Positions 1 through 11,441 of a stretch of DNA of 64,000 nucleotides are shown here, in pieces. The notes below the pieces were generated by a model. It ran no database searches. It worked only from the letters and a program-made list of their open reading frames with translations, and had not been told where the DNA came from. Both the position numbers and the translations under genes were made by a program. The number at the start of each line of letters is the position of its first letter. Positions within the stretch are counted from its first letter, which is position 1. This DNA is from Larix kaempferi (lineage: Eukaryota > Streptophyta > Pinopsida > Pinales > Pinaceae). The stretch is from positions 13,394,001-13,458,000 of the forward strand of contig BSBM01000123.1 in assembly GCA_027924585.1 (NCBI GenBank). Reading direction: 5' to 3'.

Positions 1-1397
1 GGTTTACACTGTAATTATGTGTATGTGTAGAGAAAATCTCATTTTTATAGTCTCATACATCGTAGATATGTAGATGTGTAATGTGGGGTACGTTACACCT
101 TTGATCCATGGATGTTTCCCTTTGTACATATTTTGATCTTACCATTATGCATAGATAGATTCCAAAATCAAGTAAGCTTAACTTGAAGCATCCATGTATT
201 TTATGCATAACTAGTTGAGTTGTGGCTTAGTGAACTATAAATAAGTGAGCAATTAACATGGAAGTATCTATTTTATGAAAATGACATGGGTCTTCATTGT
301 ACATAGTTGAATGAGTTGAGAAATAATTGAGATTTCACCTTGCTTCATGGACATTTTATTTTCAAAGATTTTACCATGTAATATCTCATATCTTTTGTGA
401 GTTTGTTTTCATGTACACTTTCAAACAAGAGAAATGAGACAATGTCTTCTCATTTGTTTTAGTTGTTTTTCTTATTTCCATTTTCATTTTAGCTTCTTGT
501 TTACTTGTGAATTTCCCTTCGATATTTCCTTTTTTATTTTTGTACATACCTCAAGTATTTTATATTACATAGAACTTTCAAAATCATATTAATGATTTTT
601 TTAATAGATGATATTTTTAGGATCACATTAATGATCGATTTAATCCCCTTTCTAATCATGTTATCATTTATATCCATTGATACACTTTATTATGAAAAAA
701 TAAGGCAATGTCTAAAATAGCCATTGGAGGGTGCTTTTTAACCTAGTAACCATTAAAATAGTCGTTGGATGGTGTTTTTTAAACCCACTCTTAGATCAAA
801 ATATTTTTGCATCGTACAATCCCATCCTTGATACGTTGATGCATAAGTGGTCCAATTCATAGTGTGCTTTATCATGATACATCACCATCAACCCATTTTT
901 AAAGGAATATGATCGTTGGTCTGTGTAGAAGCGTTGCTATTTATTTTTCCATTTCCTCGTGCATTAATTCGCTCTACCCACACTAATACAAAAATGGGTT
1001 TAAACATTAACTCATTATATGTATACACACAGTTGTAATCCTCATTAGTGCATGGTACATATTTTACATTTACAATATAAAATCATTTTAAACTATCTAA
1101 ACTCATTATAATTTTTAAAAAATAATTATATAATATTAAAATTGCAAATAAGAACATGACCTCTTCCACCCCTCACCTTTTGGATGAACATACAAGATAA
1201 TACACTACACTCCTGAACATATCAAATATTTTGTACTTAAACATCTCAATCATCTCAATATTAGTTAAGCCTTTATGATGTAGTGCAAGCCTAAATGTGT
1301 AAAATATTTTATACTTAGAGAACAAACATCCATCTCAATATTAGTTAAGCATGTATGATAGTATTAAAAATATTATATTAGTTATAATATTAGTTAA
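1..1397. other. AT-rich intergenic DNA
   Basis: No coding sequence or known repeat was recognised. A short phrase (atctcaatattagttaagc) occurs twice near 1251-1275 and 1331-1351 with related flanks, a hint of an old tandem duplication of about 80 bp. Confidence 0.5.
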
Positions 1398-1538
1398 GCA
1401 TTTATCATGTTATTAAAAATATTATATTAATTAATATCAACTTCTGGGAATTGTATATAATATTATAAGCATTTATCATGGTATTAAAAATATTATATTA
1501 GTTAATATCAACTTCTGGGAATTGCATATAATATTATT
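1398..1538. repeat. Tandem duplication, about 71-bp unit
   Basis: Two adjacent copies (about 1398-1466 and 1469-1538) share the run gcatttatcatg, then attaaaaatattatatta, then aacttctgggaattg, with few substitutions. The unit is very AT-rich. A further partial unit lies just upstream. Confidence 0.8.
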
Positions 1539-2170
1539 ATGGTACTAAATATATTATATTATTTAACTTAAATCCACCCTCGTATGTTACTCCATTGATT
1601 AGGTGTCCCCCCATACTATGATTGCCTACAAGATGTCTGTCCTACTTTGTTATTGTGGTGTAGCATGAACTATTCCTATATAATAACTTATATCTCCTAA
1701 GTCTCAATCATTCCCATGTAAGTCACTTTAGACACTGCTACAATAAAGTACAAGTCTCCACCGACCTAAAAAAACTATAATAAGACACTAACTTAACTAC
1801 TTTAGATACTTTAGAGATTTAGGTTTTGGTGCTAAAGTTAATGTCAACCTATCATGTGATATTCTCCATAGACATATCGTGCACACATCATTATTATGCA
1901 AACTATTGCCATGTGATTGATGATGGCATGATGATAATTATACTCAATTTATGTATTAATAATAAATATCAAACCATGCATTCTTTTATATATAATATTA
2001 TTTTTATGTTGAGAAGCATATTCTATAATTTATTAGGGGATGTGTAACTTCTTCTTTGCTCATCCTGAAGCAGATACATGTATTCTTTTAAAATAATAAA
2101 ATATTATAAAAAAATAATACATCAGTTCAAATTAGAATTAAATTAAAACATTTACAATGTCATAGATTAA
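1539..2170. other. AT-rich intergenic DNA
   Basis: An open frame of 73 codons at 1826-2047 has no recognisable domain and the composition of the surrounding DNA. It is treated as chance. Nothing else was recognised. Confidence 0.5.
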
Positions 2171-2296
2171 GATTCATCTTAAAAGAGGAGTTCTCAAGCC
2201 TCTAGACTCTAGAGGGATCAAATGTTGAGGAAGGGTTTGCACCTCCAAAGATATGATCCCTCTTGGTACTTGATAAATCCCTTTTTAAGATCAATT
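2171..2296. mobile_element. Small hairpin element (MITE-like)
   Basis: The two ends are imperfect inverted repeats of about 45-55 bp (left from attcatcttaaaagagg, right ending in ctttttaagatcaatt). The right arm resembles the right arm of the hairpin at 36894-37000, sharing gatccctctNggtNcttgat and a terminal TTTAAGAT. This makes a dispersed family of short non-autonomous elements likely. No target-site duplication was identified. Confidence 0.5.
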
Positions 2297-3251
2297 ATAC
2301 TAATAATATAAACTTGAAAATCATAATTAAATAAATATTAAAATAATTTGAATTAAAAAATATAAAAAAATTAAAAACCATAACATATTAATTTCTTAAA
2401 ATCATTTAAGAAAATGTTAAAATGCTACATACATCTCTTAAATAACAAGATGTCATCTTCTTAAAAAAAAAGAGTGGCGTAATATAGAATTGGTGAAGAG
2501 AATTAGTTTTCCAATAATTATTTGCATTTAACTGTAAAATTAATTTTATAAATGTGTAAAGAAATATTAATTGATATTAATGTGTAAACATATTTTCTGT
2601 TATCTTTTATTTGATTTGTTGGTAATTTGATCTTAATCTTTTATGATTTAATTTGTTCAAACAATTAAGACACTCCTTAACATCATTCATACATATAAAT
2701 AAAGAGAAATTAAATTTTGAAAAGAGAATGTATAGAAATATTGATCAAACAAACTAATATTTAAAAAATATTTAAATATATTGAATAAGTAAACTAACCA
2801 TATTTAAAAATATAGTATAAGTACAACATTTATGATTATGACAAACTAGCGAGAAATTATAAGAACATAATAAGTTTATAGAACTTGTCACATCAATTAA
2901 GTATTTGTCCTCATACAAACATTAAAATAATAAAAATATATAGAATTGGTCACATTATAAGCAAAACATAATATGAATAGTGACAACAATAGTTTTTGTT
3001 TTCTAGTACAAAAAAGTCAATAATGACATGCAAAAGTTGTCACATGGCATTCTTATAAAATGTCATATCCAATGTACTCTCAGGGATTTTATGTTTCATT
3101 GATAATCTTTTTGACCAATGAGAAAAAGGAATGAGTAAAATATAAAGATTCTAGATTTATTTTTTATGTTAAAAAATCAATTTAATAAATTGTACATTAG
3201 AAACATATAAAACTTTTTAACATGAAATTAAATTAATGTTGAGTCAAAACA
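2297..3251. other. AT-rich intergenic DNA
   Basis: Long A/T runs and scattered short direct repeats. No coding or RNA signal was recognised. Confidence 0.5.
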
Positions 3252-3710
3252 TTTTAACTTACCAATAAAAATATATTCCATATTTTAACATAATAAACAT
3301 AAGATATCAAATCTATCAAATCTCTAAACATCAAAGATATCACATATCACGTCCATTAGAAACTTCCATGGTGATATCAAAGAATGTTATGAATGTTTTG
3401 TTGTGTAATTAGTCTTAGGGTTTAGATGTTGTAATTGTTTTTTTGAATTTGAAAAAAAAATTAATGTTGATATAAAAATTATTATAGAGAAAAAAAATGT
3501 TCCATGTCAAAAGACTTTAACTTACCAATAAAAATATATTCCATATTTTAACATAATAAACATAAGATATCAAATCTATCAAATCTCTAAACATTAAAGA
3601 TAGCACATATCACATCCATTAGAAACTGCGATGGTGATATCAAAGAATGTTATGAATGTTTTGTTGTGTAATTAGTCTTAGGGTTTAGATGTTGTAATTT
3701 TTTTTTGAAT
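3252..3710. repeat. Direct duplication, about 198-bp copies at 263-bp offset
   Basis: Copy 1 (about 3252-3449) and copy 2 (about 3515-3710) are nearly identical over about 195 bp. They include the shared phrases ttaacttaccaataaaaa and ggtgatatcaaagaatg and end in a T-run. Differences are single substitutions, so the duplication is fairly young. It lies immediately upstream of the LINE remnant. Confidence 0.85.
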
Positions 3711-3777
3711 CATAAGTAATTTTATGTTTTACTCCGGGACCAAGAAGGTAGTTTTAGTTATTGTTGAAGCTAGATAG

Positions 3778-5030
3778 AGGTTAGGGGTGGCAGGTGTGGG
3801 ACGACTCGTTTACGACCCTGGAGGAAATATGTTATTCCAGTATGCATGGGGATTAGGAAGGAGAACTAACAACCAAGCTGAATGGGTGGCCCTTCTCCAG
3901 GGAGTAGAAATAATGGTGTGTCTGCACATAGAACAATATTATGTCTTTGGAGACTCCAAGATCTTTATTCAGAAAATGATAAACATCCAAAAAGGACACT
4001 ATAAGAATCTGAATAGAATTCAAAAAAGAATAGTTTCAATTATCCATGATATCTCCAGGATCCAGTTCTTTCACGTTCTAAGGCACAATAACATGGAGGC
4101 TGATATCATGGCAAACCAAGGATATAGGACAAAAAAAGGTTTCATTGTCTTGAATCAAGACCCCTTCTCTTATCAAATGGTCCCCTTGTTTTTTAACCTT
4201 CTTTCTACCCTCATCGTGGGGGCGAACATGCATCGGCTCCCTCTTGTTTTTTGGACAGGTGGATTCCATGAGAGGTCGGGATTTAAAACCCACCTATGGG
4301 AAGTCCCTTCACTCATTTATGGTGGTAGTTGTTGCATGAAAATGGAAGCATGCGGCGTTAAGTCGCTCCCCCGAGGTTCCCGTTCGCATGAATGTCTTCT
4401 GGGAGAAAGGACAGTGTTACATATGGTTGTGTTTGGTAATGAATCCTTCACTTGTGATGCTTTGTATTTCATAATAGGCCTGCGTCTTCCTCTCTGGTCT
4501 CTGTGTCTTCCTCTCTGGTCTCTCTCAGTTATCAAAAGAATGAATATGGACAATATGTTGAAGGAGCTCTGGGAGATTAAGGCGGTGCACCAAGACATCA
4601 GAAAGAACGCCCGCAACGCCTTTGAAGTCCCCAAAGCTGCTCTGGATGAATGCAGACAAATTGGCCTTGATTTCAACCAGATGGATTCTAGACTGGAAGA
4701 TGTGGAAACTAACGTTGTGTCCATGTCGGCGAGCTTGAAGAACTGTGGAATGAAGTTAAGGGTATTAAAGACCACCAGCAAGCCAACTTTGAAGGTCTAA
4801 AACATTTCTTGTTCACCTTGAAAGGGAAATTATTTGATTCACTACAAAGTGGAAATGACAAGATAGAGGCTCGTTTGGCTCAAATGGAAGATACATTGAA
4901 CGACCTGAAGGAAGAAATTGGGAAGCAGAACGATCCCACGGATCCAGAAACCTAGCATGAAGGTAGCTCCCTAATGGAAGACGACTCGCTCATGCAAGAA
5001 GAAATTCCTCCAGCTCAAATTCAGGAATGA
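3778..5030 (+). pseudogene. LINE 3' region: RNase H plus coiled coil, frameshifted
   Basis: The first part (3778 to about 4150) reads as an RNase H domain of the RVT_3 type found at the C-terminus of plant L1-like LINEs. The N-terminal strand (AGVGRLVYDPGGNML) is followed by TNNQAEWVALLQG with the catalytic Glu, VFGDSKIF with a catalytic Asp, and RHNNMEADIMAN with the last Asp. The strand bearing the first catalytic Asp is missing; an in-frame stop at 3775-3777 lies where it should be. From about 4540 the protein is charged and heptad-like. That coiled coil continues in another frame from about 4740 to the stop at 4953-4955, then in the same frame to a stop at 5028-5030, so at least one frameshift and one stop break the gene. 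RNase H of a dead LINE is confident. The coiled-coil tail is not recognised. Confidence 0.75.
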
Positions 5031-5275
5031 AGATGCAAACTCTCCCTGTTTTTGTTTTGTTAAATGTATTTTTGCGTTTATATATGGAATTAGTTTGTTA
5101 GGATTTACCCGGTAAAAGGTAGTAGTCATGGAAAGATAGAAGGAACAATATCAAAGACTGAACAATGTATTTTTTCAATACTGAAGGACTTAATGCCCAG
5201 GTTATGGTTACCCCTTCAAGGAAGGGAATTTTGTAAATTATCCTCTGTTTAATATAATATTTTTTCACGTTTCTA
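5031..5275 (+). mobile_element. Probable LINE 3' untranslated tail
   Basis: This stretch follows the coiled-coil frame directly and ends in T-rich sequence (tttaatataatatttttt). It is interpreted as the 3' UTR of the LINE remnant. No clear poly(A) tail or target duplication was found. Confidence 0.4.
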
Positions 5276-5898
5276 TTAAGAAAAAGCTAGGTAGTGGTCA
5301 TGTGATATCAAGTATAAAGTATCCACCGAAGTTTAGCTCCATACATACAGTTGGAATACTATACATAAGAGGGAAAATAAATAAGTTTTTAATTTGATAG
5401 AAAAATAAAAAATATTATAGTTAAAAAACTATTTTTAAAAATTTGTATAGATTTTGAGAATGGTTATATATAGAAACAAGTTTCAATTTTCTTCTTGAAC
5501 AATAGGTTAACTAAATAATCTTTGGTCAAATCAATAATTTTTCATTATTTGAATTTTTTTTTTAAATGGATTCAATAATATACCATGTTGGATTGTGAAA
5601 TTTCAACAACTTGTCTTGCCATTCTAACAATTCCAATAGGATTTCAAGCAAGAATGGTAGAATTGTGTTATATTTTGTTTTACTAAAAGCACATGACCCC
5701 ACTAAATGTAGCCTAGTGATGATTGTAGGAGATATTGATTTTTTTGTGGATATTGTTTGGGCTGAGACTATCTTTGGTCCTGATGTAACACAAAAAACAA
5801 CAAAAAATGTTTATAATTGGCTAAGAGCTTGTCTTCCTCGAACATAATAATAAAAAAATTAAAAAAAAAAACAAAAAAACAAAAAACAATGATGAGTA
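5276..5898. other. AT-rich intergenic DNA
   Basis: Mostly A/T homopolymer-rich sequence. A 78-codon open frame at 5611-5847 has no recognisable motif and is not called. Confidence 0.5.
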
Positions 5899-6018
5899 AG
5901 CTTGAGATCACAAATAGCAAAAAGTGATGGATAATAATGAGCTATCCTCACTATATGTTGACAACTAAATTATGATAGGTTTCACTATCTTTGGAAAAAA
6001 CACATCACTACAATATGA
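5899..6018. repeat. Direct repeat flanking copia element, left copy
   Basis: About 120 bp (agcttgagatcacaaatagc through cacatcactacaata) recur at 8931-9048 in the same orientation with scattered substitutions. The left copy ends 12 bp before the left copia LTR start. It is much too long to be a normal 5-bp target-site duplication. Confidence 0.8.
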
Positions 6019-6414
6019 TGAGTAAGATTTGTTAGAATAGTGGAGAAAATAGTATCTTGTTTGGATTGTATCACAATTGCTTGAATGAATGTGTTTTAGG
6101 CAGACAGACAAGAGTGTATTCTGTAACTAGAAACTACTAGGAATATGTAGAAACACTCTTCAAGCAGATTCAAGCAACACTATTCTAATCATCGACGCTA
6201 ACAATTCTTCATATCTCGGTCTATCCATGCACAATGGAATTCACGGCCTTCTTCTTTTGTAGCGGCCCTCAACAGCAATCGTCTCGTCACCTTGCCAGTA
6301 TCAAAATACAAGAGAATCTGACATTTGCAGCTTGGACGATACAGAGGGGGGGGGTGTCTACAGCAACAGCAGTTACAGAGCCAGATCGCGGCCTCCATAG
6401 CAGTGTGCTAGTTC

Positions 6415-6921
6415 ATTCAGCAACAATCCACAATATCGCATACTCCTCAGCAGAATGGAGTAGTTGAAGGGAAGAATAGAACCCTGGTGGAATGCGCAAG
6501 GAGAATGATGAAAGGTAAAAATATTTCTAATGGATTTTGGGTTGAAGCAGTTAGCATTACTGTTTATTTGAAGAATAGAAGTCCAACTAAAAGCTTAGGC
6601 CATAAAACTCCTTTTGAAGCTCTTTATGGTTATAAGCCTGAAGTAGGTCATCTAAGAGTGTTTAGCAGCAAAGCATTCTCACATGTTCCTAAAGATGATA
6701 GGAGAAAACTTGATGCAAAATCTATCAAATGCATTTTCCTTGGTTACTTTGATGATCATAAAGCATACAAAATGTTTGATCCTAGTACGCATAAAGTTTT
6801 TCCAAGTAGAGATGTAATATTTCATGAAGATGCAGATGAAGTTCCTCGGGTGGAAAACAATGATACATGGTATATTCCTTATGATTACATCATGGAAGAT
6901 GCAAATGAGAATGTGGAATAG
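6415..6921 (+). pseudogene. Copia integrase, C-terminal fragment
   Basis: Begins inside the integrase core with STISHTPQQNGVVEGKNRTL, which holds the third catalytic residue (Glu) of the DDE triad. It continues through WVEAVSITVYLKNRSP and the copia-specific GYKPEVGHLRVF and KCIFLGYFDDHKAY blocks. The two upstream catalytic Asp residues lie in the deleted part, so this piece cannot be an active integrase. It ends at a TAG just before the acidic spacer (HEEDSSSMDTSSSENS) that usually links integrase and RT in copia polyproteins. Confidence 0.85.
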
Positions 6922-7990
6922 GAACACAAACATGAAGAAGATTCAAGCAGCATGGATACTTCAAGCAGTGAAAATTCACCAAGTAGCAATGAAGACTCTT
7001 CGACAAGTAGAAGAATGTTTGATGGGACTCCAACAGGAATTGAAGCACAAAGGAGGTCAACACGCCAGATTAAACCACCTACAAGGTTAAAAGACTATGC
7101 CTTAATGACTCAAGTAATGAATGTCGTTGAACCTTTGAATTTTGAACAAGCAAAAGATAAGAAAGAATGGATGGATGCAATGATTGAAGAGTACAATTCT
7201 ATATTGAAGAATGACACATGGGAATTGGCATAGCTACCTAAGGATAAAGTTCCCATAGGTTCCAAATGGCTATTTAAGTCTAAATTCAAGGTTGATGGTA
7301 GCATAGATAAATATAAAGCAAGATTGGTAGAAAAAGGTTATCACAAAAAGAAGGTATTGATTATGAAGACACATATGCACCAATAGCCAAGTTGAACACC
7401 ATAAGAATGATGATTGCATTAGCCACCAAGCACACTTGGAAAATGCACCAGTTGGATGTCAAGTCTACCTTCCTGAATGGTGACTTGAAGGACGAGGTGT
7501 ACCTTGTCCAACCGGAAGGGTTTGTAAAGAAGGGACAAGAACATCTTTCTTATAGGTTGAAGAAAGCACTATATGGATTGAAACAATCTCCCAGATCTTG
7601 GTATGTGAAGATCGACACTTTCTTCACTTAGCGGGATTTTGTGAAAAGCGAGAGTGACCTCAACCTGTATGTCAAGACATATGATAAGAGACACATAACA
7701 TTGGTTTCTCTATATGTTAATGACCTCATCATAACATGAGATGCTTCTACATTAATTGAAGAAATCAAGCAGTAGTTGTCACAGCTATTTGAGATGAAGG
7801 ACATTGGAGATATGCATTACTATTTAGGCCTTGAAGTTTGGAGAGATATTGGTATGATACTATTCATGCGGAGAAAATACACAAGGGAACTACTTTAGAT
7901 ATTTCATATGAATGGATGCAAGGCACTGCCTACTCCATTGGAACAGAATGCCAAACCCTACGGTGAGGATGGCACAAAGGAGGTGGATGT
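6922..7990 (+). pseudogene. Copia reverse transcriptase, multiply interrupted
   Basis: The acidic spacer is followed by RRSTRQIKPPTRLKDY and by RT blocks KDKKEWMDAMIEEYNSI, VPIGSKWLFKSKFKVDG, HQLDVKSTFLNGDLKDEVY and ALYGLKQSPRSWY. The catalytic box reads YVNDLIIT where copia has YVDDLIIT, so the first Asp of the pair is changed to Asn. A frameshift occurs near 7345 and in-frame stops occur near 7231, 7629, 7736 and 7773. The protein is a relic. Family assignment is secure because block order and wording match plant copia RTs. Confidence 0.88.
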
Positions 7991-8625
7991 TAGTCCATAT
8001 AGACAGCTAGTGGGAAGTTTGAACTATATCACCACAACCAGGCCAGACATTGCATACTCTGTTAGCATCGTTAGTCAGTTTATGGCTAAGCCCCATGAAA
8101 GCCACTGGAAAGTAGCAAAGAGGGTCCTTCGATATCTGAAGGGACAAGTAATTTTGGTCGTAAGTATACTGATGAATTTGATGTTAAGTTGACAGGTCAT
8201 TCAGATTCAGACTAGGCTGGAGATCATGATGATATAAATTCAACCACTGGTTATGCATTCAATATTGGTCCAGGGATCATGTCATGGATCAGTAAGAAAC
8301 AACCAATTGTTTCCTTATCATCTACTGAAGAAGAGTACAAAGCTTTATGCAGCGCAATTTGTGAGGCGATCTAGTTGCGACGAATCCTTCAAGATGTTGG
8401 AGAAGAACAGAAAGCACCTACAATTATCAAGTGTGATAACCAAAGCACCATCAAGCTAGCCAAAAATACAGTGTATCATACTCGATCTAAACATATTGAG
8501 ATTCAACATCATTTTGTATTGGAAAAACTGCAGTCAAAGGAAATTGATGTAATCTATTGTAACACAAATGAAAATGTCATTTCACCAAGCCTCTTGCAAA
8601 GGTGAAGTTTGAAGCATTTAGAAAT
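7991..8625 (+). pseudogene. Copia RNase H, interrupted
   Basis: The tail of RT (YRQLVGSLNYITTTRPDIAY) leads into RNase H. Visible blocks are KLTGHSDSD followed by a stop where Trp is expected, [29 protein letters not shown] with the catalytic Glu, CDNQSTIKLAKN with a catalytic Asp, and RSKHIEIQHHFVLEK. A frameshift lies near 8150 and another near 8580. The final FTKPL motif is still readable in the shifted frame, just before the 3' untranslated region. Confidence 0.85.
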
Positions 8626-8668
8626 CAGTTAGGAGTCGTAGAAAACTCATTTCTCCATTAAGGGGGAG

Positions 8669-8938
8669 TGTTGGAATAATGGAGAAAATAATATCTTGTT
8701 TGGATTGTTGATTCCATAGTTAGGGTTGGTTATTGTCTCTCTATTTGTTGTAACAGCCTTGTATTTTTGTGTTCACGAGAGTTTGGTAGCCCCACTATTC
8801 CAGGGATTTAGTTGAGGCTTCCCAAGCCTATAAATGTGTGTATAATTTCATGAATTAATCAGATGGTGAGAGCAATGTCTCTCTTGTGTGTGCCCATTGT
8901 GGTTGGTTGTCTTGCGTTCTGTTTTCCAAGTAGCTTGC
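8669..8938 (+). repeat. Copia right (3') LTR
   Basis: Starts TGTTGGAATA directly after the purine tract at 8660-8668. Contains a TATA-like box (cctataaatgtg, near 8828) about 160 bp in, typical of an LTR U3 region. The 3' edge is placed by the start of the flanking repeat and is approximate. The left LTR keeps only its first 40 bp or so, so LTR divergence cannot be measured reliably. Confidence 0.7.
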
Positions 8939-9048
8939 AATCACAAATAGCAGAAAGAGATGGCTAATAATGGTTATCCTCAGTAAATGTTTCCAACTAA
9001 TTATGATAGGTTTTACTATCTTTGGAAAAAAACACATCACTACAATAA
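8931..9048. repeat. Direct repeat flanking copia element, right copy
   Basis: Matches 5899-6018. In this copy the sequence reads as a start codon followed by a Tyr-rich frame (NYDRFYYLWKKTHHYNKFDV) that runs on into a Cys-containing stretch (CQFCEYCGSHW) after an in-frame stop. That is reminiscent of a retroelement leader or gag start. If so, the arrangement is a remnant of tandemly joined elements. No primer-binding site is visible between LTR and repeat. Confidence 0.6.
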
Positions 9049-9254
9049 ATTTGATGTGCAAGGAATCAACATATAGAATTGTCAATTTTGTGAATATTGT
9101 GGATCTCACTGGATGTTACCTACAATATTAGGTTCACAAAACTAAACCGATTAACCTAGATATCATACTGAAAATAAGAAACCCTAATGTCCTAATTGCA
9201 AACCCAGTACAAAACCGTAAATGACCAGGGAAGAAATGTCAGTAATCAAATAGT

Positions 9255-9451
9255 CATTAGAGAGATTTTGAGGTCAAAAAATGGCCTCCTAAGAGATGTA
9301 CTAAAAAAGTATGAGATATATTAAAATATTATGAGTTAGGGGTTTTATGGGGTAGGTATATATGACAAGTCACCTCCTACACTATTTTCTATGCACAATA
9401 TAAATAACCATGGTTGAGTTACTTTTCAAAATTCACTAGAAATAAAATTAA
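9255..9451. mobile_element. TIR element E1, left part
   Basis: Starts with the family terminus CATTAGAGAGATTTTGAGGT and matches, in inverted orientation, the outer 195 bp or so of E2 (21162-21356) with few differences. The match stops at the TAA of 9449-9451 and resumes at the TAA of 17461-17463. The two parts therefore look like one element interrupted by an insertion with a 3-bp duplication. Confidence 0.75.
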
Positions 9452-9832
9452 CAAGAGAAATAGCTACAAAGCAGCTAGTCCCTACTTGAAAATATGTAAT
9501 CCAAGTGTGAAAGTGAAGCAGTTTATTGCTTTCGGTATGCTTGCTGGAGAAGACTACGCTTCCAGGTACTGCTCTTTATTCTATTGTCCTATAGGTAAAC
9601 ACAGTTTTTGTAAATTGCATAGTACGTACTCATTACATGACAACTTCAGGTCTAAAGCTGATTACTTGAGTATTAAATAGATAAATAACTTACTGATGTT
9701 AAGAGAACTTTGCATGGTTATACTTCATGAGCTTCACCAATTTCTAGATGATAACCTTGTTATTCTTATGCTATTTCAAGGTCAAATTCCAATACTTACA
9801 ATTGGTAGAAAGTTGTCATAAGAGTTATCTGT

Positions 9833-10070
9833 AAAAATGCAATTATTTGTTCATTATGTATACTATAGTGAAGGCATTGCCTTACTCCTTTTATTTTAGC
9901 TATCATATATATATGTAATTCCTATATATAATTATTTTAGCTATCATATATATATGTAATTCCTATATATAAAAATGCAATTATTTGTTCATTATTAATG
10001 CTATAGTGAAGGCATTGCCTTACTCCTTTTATTTTAGCTATCATATATATATGTAATTCCTATATACATT
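9833..10070. repeat. Tandem repeat, 138-bp period with 44-bp subrepeat
   Basis: Copy 1 starts at 9833 and copy 2 at 9971 (aaaaatgcaattatttgttc). Inside copy 1 a block ending gtaattcctatatata, with atatatat runs, is itself doubled. Confidence 0.85.
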
Positions 10071-10875
10071 TGATAGTTTTGTTTTAATATTTACACAACA
10101 CCTTGTAAAGTAAATATGCCTAATCTATGGTATAGAAGTGATATATATATCGATCCAAAATAACCATAAGAGTTACCTAATTGTATCATAGTCCCGCGAT
10201 GGATATAAGCTTAACTCAAATATTGGAAAAATGATTTCGATGATTTAACAAATCGATAGTAATGCTAGGCTATAATCCATCCATCGACAGGTTTAATAAA
10301 TAAAATGATTTTATGATATTAGTTGCGATTGCATTAACCGTATCAAGATCAAGTTCAAACGGTAATTCCAACTTGGTTTGCAGATAGATTTATTATTATT
10401 TTTTTAAGTATAAAATGATTTTATTAATACAGTATATTAATAGATTTTCTATAGTTTAATATTCTAAGTAATTTTGAAGGTTATCCTTATTAAATAAACA
10501 AATTATTAACTCCCGTGAGTGCTTTCAAACCTTGAAATTGGATTTTAAGTGCAGTTGGAATTGAAATATTTTTTAAGTGTAGCTGCAATTGAATATATTT
10601 TAATTTGTGGGAAGGGTAAATATATTTACCCAATAATCTTTTACATATATTGTCATATCTCAGTAACCTTAAACTTTTACATATATTGTCATTTCTCAAA
10701 AATGTATTGAGATATATATTGTATATATGGTATATATATTCCAATTAGTGAGATATATTTCGTTTGTGTTGGTATATACTTTTCTATGGAGACAGTTCAT
10801 GAAGTGGAATGAACACTCGGATGATGAATGACGCATAGCAAGTGAAGCAAGCAGTGGGATGATCCTTGACGCTAT
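10071..10875. other. AT-rich DNA inside the insertion
   Basis: No gene was recognised. Short local duplications such as acttttacatatattgtcat near 10635-10690. Confidence 0.5.
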
Positions 10876-11080
10876 ATCAAACTCATGGCATTAATATTGT
10901 GAGGTATATCAAACTGATGGCATTAATATTGTGAGGCTATTGATTCTCGGATTTAAATAAACAGTTCAATGCTTCTTTGTGAGTCAGATTTAAATAGATA
11001 GTTCAAAGCTTCTCTGATTTAAATAAACAGTTCAATGCTTCTTTGTGAGTCGGATTTAAATAGATAGTTCAAAGCTTCTC
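10876..11080. repeat. Two adjacent small tandem duplications
   Basis: First, a unit of about 33 bp (tatatcaaact, ggcattaatattgtgagg) is doubled at about 10876-10938. Second, a 66-bp unit (gatttaaataaacagttc, atagttcaaagcttctc) is doubled at about 10947-11080. The pair lies upstream of the acyltransferase pseudogene fragment. Confidence 0.85.
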
Positions 11081-11441
11081 GGATTTTCTCAAACCCTTGT
11101 ATGTTCTCCTCGCCATTGAAGTGACCAGGTATTTGTAAACATGATCTTTGTACATGTGCACTTAATTGAAAATTAGAGCCTATTACATAATTCCCATGAA
11201 CAAAACAAAAAACATCTATTGCTCTCAACCTCTTATGGCAATGCCTATACCCTAGAACCCTACAAAATTATTATATCAACTTTTTAATTAATGCACCAGT
11301 GGCCCAGTTCTGCACATAGATCCATGGAATTGGGTTGCACGGTCACGTAATAAGTCCTTAAAGCAGTATTACTTCATACCATGGTTGTAAATTCAATTTC
11401 AATGATGAGAGATCAAGACCTAGGCACGCTTGCAAGAGAAC

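Larger units (their letters stand above)
6030..8938 (+). mobile_element. Degenerate, 5'-truncated Ty1/copia retrotransposon
   Basis: The domain order on the plus strand is integrase C-terminal part, RT, then RNase H, as in Ty1/copia. A purine tract (aagggggag, 8660-8668) and an LTR starting TGTTGGAATA follow. The left end begins TGTTAGAATAGTGG at 6030 and matches the start of the right LTR for about 40 bp, then diverges. Gag, protease and the integrase catalytic core are missing. The DNA at 6070-6410 does not read as copia coding sequence, so a deletion or replacement joined the LTR edge to the integrase. Multiple in-frame stops and frameshifts show a long-dead element. Confidence 0.85.

Noticed and set aside
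4317-4781. 154-codon minus-strand frame
   Set aside because: Lies antisense to the LINE-associated coiled-coil frame and has no recognisable motif.
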